Shown piece after piece: positions 58,562 through 64,000 of a DNA stretch of 64,000 bases. The notes under the pieces were generated by a model, which worked only from the letters and a program-made list of their open reading frames with translations, did not search any database and was not told the DNA's origin. The position numbers were made by a program, and so were the translations under genes. The stretch is from assembly GCF_001571325.1 (NCBI RefSeq), contig NZ_BCTO01000024.1:1-64000 (forward strand), written 5' to 3'. This DNA comes from Delftia tsuruhatensis NBRC 16741 (GTDB lineage Bacteria; Pseudomonadota; Gammaproteobacteria; Burkholderiales; Burkholderiaceae_C). Positions within the stretch are counted from its first letter, which is position 1; each line of letters opens with the position of its first letter.

Positions 58562-59434
58562 ATGGACGCCTTCATCCACCAGTTGCTGGCCGGCCTGGCC
58601 ACGGGCGGCATCTACGCCACCGTGGCGCTGGCCCTGGTCATGATCTACCAGGCCACGCACCACATCAATTTCGCGCAGGGCGAGATGGCCATGTTCTCCA
58701 CCTTCATCGCCTGGGCGCTGCTGCAGGCGGGGCTGCCGTACTGGTGGGCCTTCCTGGCCACGGTGGCGCTGTCCTTCGTGCTGGGCGCGGCGGTGGAGTT
58801 CGCCATCATCCGCCCCATGCACAAGGCGGCGGACCTGGCCCAGGTGGTGGTCTTCATCGGCCTGCTGATCGTCTTCCACAGCCTGGCCGGCTGGATCTTC
58901 GGCTACACCATCAAGGAGTTCCCCAGCCCGTTCCCGGCCGACGCCTGGTACGGCAGCGCCCTGATGTCGGCCCATGAGGTGGGCACCATCTTCGTGGCCC
59001 TGGCCATCGTGGCCCTGCTGTTTGCCTTCTTCCGGCTCACGCCGCTGGGGCTGGCCATGCGCGCAGCCGCGCAGAACCCGGCCTCCTCGCGCCTGGTGGG
59101 CATCTCCGTGGGACGCATGCTGATGCTGGGCTGGGGCCTGGCCGGCGCCATCGGCGCGGTGGCCGGGATGATGGTGGCGCCCGTGGTCTTCCTCGATCCG
59201 CACATGATGAGCGGCGTGCTGCTGTATGCCTTTGCGGGCGCGCTGCTGGGCGGCATCGACAGCCCCGCGGGCGCCGTGCTGGGCGGCTTCATCGTGGGCG
59301 TGCTTGAAAACCTGGTGGGCAGCTACGTGGTCGGCACCGAACTCAAGCTCTCGGTGGCCCTGGTGCTGATCGTGGGCGTGCTCATCGTGCGGCCGGCCGG
59401 GCTGATGGGCCGCAAGGTCGTCAGGAGGGTTTGA
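58562..59434 (+). CDS. LIV-type ABC transporter permease, LivH-like
   Basis: A 290-residue inner-membrane permease with about eight helices. Motifs GLATGGIYATVALALVMIYQ, HHINFAQGEMAM and LLGGIDSPAGAVLGGFIVGVLENL identify a LivH-type subunit. It starts six bases after the LivF-like gene. The following 127 bases hold an intergenic repeat before the second permease gene. Confidence 0.94.
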   Translation: MDAFIHQLLAGLATGGIYATVALALVMIYQATHHINFAQGEMAMFSTFIAWALLQAGLPYWWAFLATVALSFVLGAAVEFAIIRPMHKAADLAQVVVFIGLLIVFHSLAGWIFGYTIKEFPSPFPADAWYGSALMSAHEVGTIFVALAIVALLFAFFRLTPLGLAMRAAAQNPASSRLVGISVGRMLMLGWGLAGAIGAVAGMMVAPVVFLDPHMMSGVLLYAFAGALLGGIDSPAGAVLGGFIVGVLENLVGSYVVGTELKLSVALVLIVGVLIVRPAGLMGRKVVRRV

Positions 59435-59442
59435 ACAATGTC

Positions 59443-59535
59443 CCCCCTGAGCGGCTACGCCGCTTCCCGTTGCACGGCGCCCCCTCTCTCGCTACGCGGG
59501 AGGGGGACGACACCCTCGCTTTTGGGCCACGCCAG
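59443..59535 (+). repeat. GC-rich intergenic repeat, copy B
   Basis: CCCCCTGAGCGGCTACGCCGC, TTCCCGTTGCACGGCGCC, then CTCTCTCGCTACGCGGGAGGGGG and ACCCTCGC. It matches copy A block for block with small differences. It lies inside the operon between the LivH- and LivM-like genes, right after the first stop codon. Confidence 0.75.
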
Positions 59536-59561
59536 TTTTGTGCCAAACGCCCTGGAGAACA

Positions 59562-60611
59562 ATGATGTCCACACGATCCGCCTCCTCGTCTGACGCGCTG
59601 GTCGCCTCCACCAGCGCGCGCCGCCCCCTGCCCCTCGGAACGGTACTGATCGCGGCGCTGGCGCTGGCGGCCTGCTCGCTGGTCTTCGTGGCCAAGGGCT
59701 ACCAGTTGTTCCAGGCCACCATGGTGCTGGCCTATGCCGTGGCCCTGGTGGGGCTGAACATTCTCACGGGCTACAGCGGCCAGATCTCGCTGGGCCATGG
59801 CGCCTTCTTCGCCATAGGCGCCTATGCGGCCGGCATCCTGATGGACCGCGCAGGCCTGGCCTACTGGCTGGCCGTGCCTGCAGCGGGCCTGGTGAGCCTG
59901 GCGGCGGGCTACCTGTTCGGGCGGCCCGCGCTCAGGCTGGAAGGGCTGTACCTGGCGCTGGCCACCTTTGCGCTGGGCGTGGCCATGCCCCAACTGCTCA
60001 AGTACCGCCACCTGGAGGCCTGGACCGGCGGCGTGGGCGGCATCGTGCTGACCAAGCCCGAGGCGCCCTGGGGCCTGCCGCTGGATGCCGACCAGTGGTT
60101 CTACCTCTATGCATTGGCCGTGGCGGCCCTGCTGTTCTGGATGGCGCGCAACCTCATAGACAGCGGCAGCGGCCTGGCGCTGCGCGCCATCCGCGACCAC
60201 GCCATGGCGGCCGAGGCCATGGGCGTGGACAACGCGCACTGCAAGTCCATGGCCTTTGCGATTTCGGCCGGCTACACGGGCGTGGGCGGCGCGCTGTCGG
60301 CCATTGCCGTGCAGTTCGTGGCGCCCGACTCCTTCACCATGTTCCTGTCGATCTCGCTGCTGGTGGGCGTGGTGGTGGGTGGTGTGGGAACGCTGTGGGG
60401 CGCGCTGTTCGGCGCCCTGTTCATCATGTTCATCCCGGGGCTGGCCGAGCAGGTGTCCAAGGCCGCGCCCTGGGCCGTCTACGGCACCGTGCTCATCGTC
60501 TTCATGTTCGCCATGCCCGGCGGCGTGATGGGCCTGCTGCACCGACTGGGCCGACCGGGCCGGCCGGGCCGGCCGGGCCGGCGCCTGCCCCGGCAGCGGC
60601 CGCGCACCTGA
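59562..60611 (+). CDS. LIV-type ABC transporter permease, LivM-like
   Basis: A 349-residue permease with about ten helices: LVGLNILTGYSGQISLGHGAFFAIGAYAAG-type motif near residue 60 (given in part), GLALRAIRDHAMAAEAMGV coupling helix and GGVGTLWGALFGA. ATG 59562 follows CTGGAG. The C-terminal tail is a Gly-Arg-Pro repeat (LGRPGRPGRPGRR), encoded by four copies of a nine-base GGCCGGCCG-like unit at about 60545-60580. That tail is unlikely to be part of the fold. Confidence 0.94.
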   Translation: MMSTRSASSSDALVASTSARRPLPLGTVLIAALALAACSLVFVAKGYQLFQATMVLAYAVALVGLNILTGYSGQISLGHGAFFAIGAYAAGILMDRAGLAYWLAVPAAGLVSLAAGYLFGRPALRLEGLYLALATFALGVAMPQLLKYRHLEAWTGGVGGIVLTKPEAPWGLPLDADQWFYLYALAVAALLFWMARNLIDSGSGLALRAIRDHAMAAEAMGVDNAHCKSMAFAISAGYTGVGGALSAIAVQFVAPDSFTMFLSISLLVGVVVGGVGTLWGALFGALFIMFIPGLAEQVSKAAPWAVYGTVLIVFMFAMPGGVMGLLHRLGRPGRPGRPGRRLPRQRPRT

Positions 60612-60640
60612 CTTTCCATCCCCACCCACAGGAGTCCCCC

Positions 60641-61519
60641 ATGAATTCCAGTCCGGCCGTCCGCATGGAACGCCACGGCACAAACGGCGACAACGGCAAC
60701 AACGGCGAGATCGCCCTCATCGTCCTCCAGGACAGCGCCCGCATGAATCCGCTGGGCAGGCCCTTGCAGCTGCGGCTGCGCGAACTGCTGGCCGAGGTGC
60801 GCGAGGACACCTCCCTACGCGCCCTGGTGCTCACCGCCGAGGGCCGGGGCTTTTGCGTGGGCGCGGACCTGTCGTCCATGGGTGGCGCACAAGGCGGGGC
60901 ACAAGGTGGGGCACAAGGCGGGGCCCAGGCCGATGGCCGCACGCTGGGCGAGCAGACGGCCGACAACATGCAGCAGCTGTCCAACCGCCTCATCCTGGAC
61001 CTGCAGCAGTTGCCCGTGCCCGTGGTCTGCGCCATCAACGGCGCGGCAGCCGGGGCCGGCGTGGGCCTGGCCCTGGCCGGCGACGTGGCGCTGGCGGCGC
61101 GCTCGGCCTACTTCTACCTGCCTTTCCTGCCGCGCCTGGGCATCGTGCCGGACCTGGGCACCACCTGGTTCATCGAGCGCCGGCTGGGCCGTGCGCGCGC
61201 CCTGGGCCTGTCCCTGCTGGGCGACAGGCTGGGCGCGCAGCAGGCCGCCGACTGGGGCCTGGTCTGGGCCTGCGTGGACGACGAGGCCCTGCGCGAGCAG
61301 GCCCTGGCCACGGCCGCCCGCCTGGCGCGGCTGCCGGCCGGTGCCGTGCTGGAAGCCCGCCGCGCGCTGGACCACGCAGCCGCTTCCACGCTGGAGCAGC
61401 AGCTTCACTACGAGGCTGAACGCCAGCGCGAGCTGGTGGGCGCGCCGGCCTTCATGGAAGGCGTGCAGGCCTTCATGCAAAAGCGCGAGCCCGTGTTCGC
61501 GCCCCGCCAGCCGGGCTAA
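60641..61519 (+). CDS. Enoyl-CoA hydratase/isomerase family protein, PaaG-like
   Basis: A 292-residue crotonase-fold protein. The CoA/oxyanion parts are FCVGADLSSM and INGAAAGAGVGLALAGD. At the two positions where hydratases have catalytic Glu, it has Gly (GAGVGLA) and Arg-Leu-Gly (PRLGIVPD), while the Asp of GIVPDLGTTW is kept as in PaaG-type isomerases. An isomerase role is therefore more likely than hydration. A four-unit Gly-Gly-Ala-Gln repeat (about 81-96) sits after the oxyanion loop. ATG 60641 follows ACAGGAG. Confidence 0.9.
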   Translation: MNSSPAVRMERHGTNGDNGNNGEIALIVLQDSARMNPLGRPLQLRLRELLAEVREDTSLRALVLTAEGRGFCVGADLSSMGGAQGGAQGGAQGGAQADGRTLGEQTADNMQQLSNRLILDLQQLPVPVVCAINGAAAGAGVGLALAGDVALAARSAYFYLPFLPRLGIVPDLGTTWFIERRLGRARALGLSLLGDRLGAQQAADWGLVWACVDDEALREQALATAARLARLPAGAVLEARRALDHAAASTLEQQLHYEAERQRELVGAPAFMEGVQAFMQKREPVFAPRQPG

Positions 61520-61563
61520 GCGCCACACCTTCCCGACGCACCTTGCTGCGCCCGCACATGCAT

Positions 61564-61579
61564 TCGTCGGAATCGACGA
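61564..61579. promoter_or_regulatory. TCGTCG-N4-CGACGA palindrome, site 3
   Basis: TCGTCG-GAAT-CGACGA is a perfect inverted repeat followed by TGG, in the gap before the binding-protein gene and 83 bases upstream of its start codon. It matches sites 1 and 2. Confidence 0.7.
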
Positions 61580-61662
61580 TGGGCGCGCTCCGGGCCGGTT
61601 CCTACCATGGACCGGCCAACACAAGAAAAGCGGGCACGGCGCCCGCAAGCCAGGAGACCACC

Positions 61663-62889
61663 ATGCGCAACCCCTTCGCCCGCGGCCCCCGGGCCCTGAT
61701 CGCCTGCCTGGCGCTGGTCCTGCCGGCCGTCACCCCGGTGCCAGCCCAGGCCCAGACCCAGACCCAGACCCAGAAGAAGTACGACACCGGCGCCAGCGAC
61801 ACCGAGATCCGCATCGGCAACTTCGTGCCCTACTCAGGTCCCGTGTCGGCCTATGGAACCATAGGCAAGACCCATGCGGCCTACTTCGCCAAGATCAACG
61901 CCGAGGGCGGCATCAACGGCCGCAAGATCACCTACCTCTCGGCCGACGACGCCTACAACCCCGCCCAGAGCGTGGAGCAGACGCGCAAGTTGGTCGAGCG
62001 CGACGGCGTGCTGCTGATGTTCGGCGCGCTGGGCACCTCGCACAACCAGGCCGTGCATCGCTACATGAACCAGCGCAAGGTGCCCCAGCTGTTCGTCTCC
62101 ACGGGCGCCACGCGCTGGGGCGATCCGAAGAACTTCCCCTGGACCATGGGCTGGCAGCCCACCTACCAGCTCGAAGGCCGCACCTTCGCCCAGCACATCC
62201 TGGCCACGCGGCCCCAGGCCAAGGTGGCCGTCCTGATGCAGAACGACGACTTCGGCAAGGACTACCTCAAGGGCGTGCTCGACGGATTCGGCGAGCAGGC
62301 CAAGCAGCGCATCGTCGTGCAGCAGACCTACGAGGTCGGCGACCCCACGGTGGACAGCCAGATGGTGGCGCTCAAGGGCTCGGGGGCGGACACCTTCATC
62401 AACATCAGCACGCCCAAGTTCGCGGCCCAGTCCATACGCAAGGCCGCCGACATCGGCTGGAAGCCTGCGCACTACCTGGTCAGCGTCTCGCTGTCCATCA
62501 GCTCGGTGCTCAAGCCCGCGGGCCTGGACAACGCGCGCGGCGTGATGACGGCCAGCTACCTGCGCGAGCCCTCGGACCCCACCAACCAGGGCACGCCCGA
62601 GCTGGCCGGCTACCTGGCCTTCATGAAGCAGTTCTACCCGGCCGGCGACCCCAACGATTCGCTCAACGTCATCGGCTACTCCCAGGCCCAGACCCTGGTG
62701 CAGGTGCTCAGGCAGGCCGGCGACGAGCTCACGCGCGCCAACATCATGAAGCAGGCCGCCAGCCTGAAGATGGACCTGCCCATGCTCTACCCGGGCATCA
62801 GCCTGCAGACCGGTGCGGACGATTTCTTCCCCATCAAGAAGATGCAGCTCGTGCGCTTCGACGGCAGCCGCTACGCGCCCGTGCAATGA
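61663..62889 (+). CDS. LIV-type ABC transporter substrate-binding protein
   Basis: A 408-residue periplasmic protein: signal peptide (about 1-31, ending PAQAQ), a short Gln-Thr repeat, then the type I binding fold (IRIGNFVPYSGPVSAYGTIG, INGRKITYLSADDAYNPAQS, GALGTSHNQAVHRYMNQ). It would bind the imported acid and deliver it to the LivHM-like permease. CAGGAGA precedes the ATG. A site of the shared palindrome lies upstream, so it may have its own promoter within the cluster. Confidence 0.94.
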   Translation: MRNPFARGPRALIACLALVLPAVTPVPAQAQTQTQTQKKYDTGASDTEIRIGNFVPYSGPVSAYGTIGKTHAAYFAKINAEGGINGRKITYLSADDAYNPAQSVEQTRKLVERDGVLLMFGALGTSHNQAVHRYMNQRKVPQLFVSTGATRWGDPKNFPWTMGWQPTYQLEGRTFAQHILATRPQAKVAVLMQNDDFGKDYLKGVLDGFGEQAKQRIVVQQTYEVGDPTVDSQMVALKGSGADTFINISTPKFAAQSIRKAADIGWKPAHYLVSVSLSISSVLKPAGLDNARGVMTASYLREPSDPTNQGTPELAGYLAFMKQFYPAGDPNDSLNVIGYSQAQTLVQVLRQAGDELTRANIMKQAASLKMDLPMLYPGISLQTGADDFFPIKKMQLVRFDGSRYAPVQ

Positions 62890-62923
62890 CCCCGGCGTTC
62901 AGGACAACGACAGGAGACACCCC

Positions 62924-64000
62924 ATGCCCGCCTTGCAAGGACTGATGCAGGACCGCCCGCTCATGATCTCGTCGCTGATCGAGCATGCGGCGCGCTTTCA
63001 TCCGCACACCGAGATCGTCTCGCGCCTGCCGGAAACCCGGGACGGTGGCCTGCACCGCACCGACTGGGCCGGCATGCGCCGCGCCTCCTGCCAGGTGGCC
63101 AACGCCCTGCAGTCGCTGGGCGTGCAGCCTGGCGAACGCGTGGGCACGCTGGCCTGGAACAGCTGGCGCCATCTGGCGCTGTACTTCGGCGTCTCGGGCA
63201 GCGGCGCGGTGCTGCACACCATCAACCCGCGCCTGTTTCCCGAGCAGATCGAATACATCGCCAACCATGCCGAGGACCGGGTGCTGTTCTTCGACGTGAC
63301 CTTCGCGCCGCTGGTGGAAAAGCTCGCACCGCATCTGAAGACCGTCACCACCTATGTCTGCATGAGTTCGCGCGAGCACATGCCCGCGCTGGACCTGCCC
63401 GACCTGCACTGCTGGGACGAGCTGGTGGGCAACCAGAGCGAGGACTTCGAGTGGCCCGAGTTCGACGAGCGCACGGCCTCCTCGCTGTGCTACACCTCGG
63501 GCACCACGGGCCACCCCAAGGGCGTGCTGTACTCGCACCGCTCCACCGTGCTGCACACGCTGATGGAGCTGGCGCCCGACACCTTCGGCCTGAACGCGCG
63601 CGAGACCGTGATGCTCATCGTGCCCATGTTCCATGCCAACGCCTGGGGCACGCCCTATGCGGCGGCCATGGCCGGCGCACGGCTGGTGCTGCCCGGCCCC
63701 CACCTGGACGGCCAGAGCGTCTACGAGCTCATGCGCGACGAGAAGGTCACCTTCTCGCAGGGCGTGCCCACCGTGTGGCTGATGCTGTTCCAGTACCTGG
63801 ATGCGCATCCCGACATCGACCCGCGCGCGCTGGGCGTCAAGAGCATTGGCATCGGCGGCGCGGCCGTGCCGCGCGCCATGCTGGAGCGCTTCGAGAACCA
63901 GTTCGGCGCCCAGGTCGTGCAGGGATGGGGCATGACCGAGACCAGCCCCATCGGCGTGGTCAGCAAGCTGCTGCCCCGGCACGACGCGCTGTCGGGCGAG
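62924..64000 (+). CDS. AMP-dependent acyl-CoA ligase, 3' end outside the window
   Basis: The first 359 residues of an acyl-CoA synthetase; the reading frame is open to the last base. The AMP-binding motif YTSGTTGHPKGV starts at about residue 190, and MFHANAWGTPYAAAMAGA and VQGWGMTETSP are further conserved elements typical of medium/long-chain fatty-acid-type ligases. It activates the imported acid to its CoA ester. CAGGAGA precedes the ATG at 62924, 34 bases after the binding-protein stop. The missing C-terminal part holds the catalytic lysine. Confidence 0.94.
   Translation, partial: MPALQGLMQDRPLMISSLIEHAARFHPHTEIVSRLPETRDGGLHRTDWAGMRRASCQVANALQSLGVQPGERVGTLAWNSWRHLALYFGVSGSGAVLHTINPRLFPEQIEYIANHAEDRVLFFDVTFAPLVEKLAPHLKTVTTYVCMSSREHMPALDLPDLHCWDELVGNQSEDFEWPEFDERTASSLCYTSGTTGHPKGVLYSHRSTVLHTLMELAPDTFGLNARETVMLIVPMFHANAWGTPYAAAMAGARLVLPGPHLDGQSVYELMRDEKVTFSQGVPTVWLMLFQYLDAHPDIDPRALGVKSIGIGGAAVPRAMLERFENQFGAQVVQGWGMTETSPIGVVSKLLPRHDALSGE

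Overview
The window is dense, GC-rich bacterial chromosome with about 56 protein genes, few gaps over 300 bases, and no rRNA, tRNA, CRISPR array, transposase or phage gene that I can see. Gene families, codon use, tandem LIV-type transport genes and the short GC-rich intergenic repeats point to a betaproteobacterium of the order Burkholderiales, family Comamonadaceae. A Delftia/Comamonas/Acidovorax relative is my best inference; the genus cannot be proved from the sequence alone.

Bases 1-16,700 are core housekeeping: gltX-metZ (overlapping), purF, cvpA, a SPOR-domain protein and folC on the minus strand; then a YffB-like reductase, a glycine-zipper envelope protein, ppnP and argG on the plus strand; then a LysR regulator divergent from a degenerate metallo-beta-lactamase-fold protein, an SPW membrane protein, murB divergent from yajQ, a retropepsin-like protease and a degenerate HD-GYP protein. 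Bases 16,767-24,245 hold the most system-like accessory set. It is a minus-strand run of a DUF4178 double-zinc-ribbon membrane protein, a DUF350 membrane protein, a membrane-embedded polyamine aminopropyltransferase and a Tat-lipoprotein FAD amine oxidase, split by a Fur-box-controlled siderophore receptor.

Bases 24,344-51,900 are mixed: plsY, ybaK, a DUF2975/XRE pair, an aldo-keto reductase, hppD next to an aromatic-type amino acid permease with a divergent TetR, a LysR, a three-gene ABC importer, an alpha/beta hydrolase, a penicillin-acylase-type Ntn hydrolase, a fatty-acid-hydroxylase-family protein, an LD-carboxypeptidase with a His/Cys-rich tail, a TadA-hydrolase fusion, a LIV-type binding protein, rlhA, and an FdhF/YdeP molybdoenzyme with a small partner. 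Three minus-strand genes here end in short tandem repeats that multiply a GCARTAGG sequence containing the stop codon.

Bases 51,913-64,000 form a catabolic gene cluster. A MalT-like LuxR activator is divergent from an SDR dehydrogenase, a thiolase, a complete LIV-type ABC importer, a PaaG-like isomerase/hydratase and an AMP-dependent acyl-CoA ligase that runs off the end. Three copies of the palindrome TCGTCG-N4-CGACGA lie upstream of the regulator/SDR, the thiolase and the binding protein, and probably define the regulon. Together the genes would import an organic acid, activate it to a CoA ester and shorten it by beta-oxidation-like steps; the substrate is unknown.
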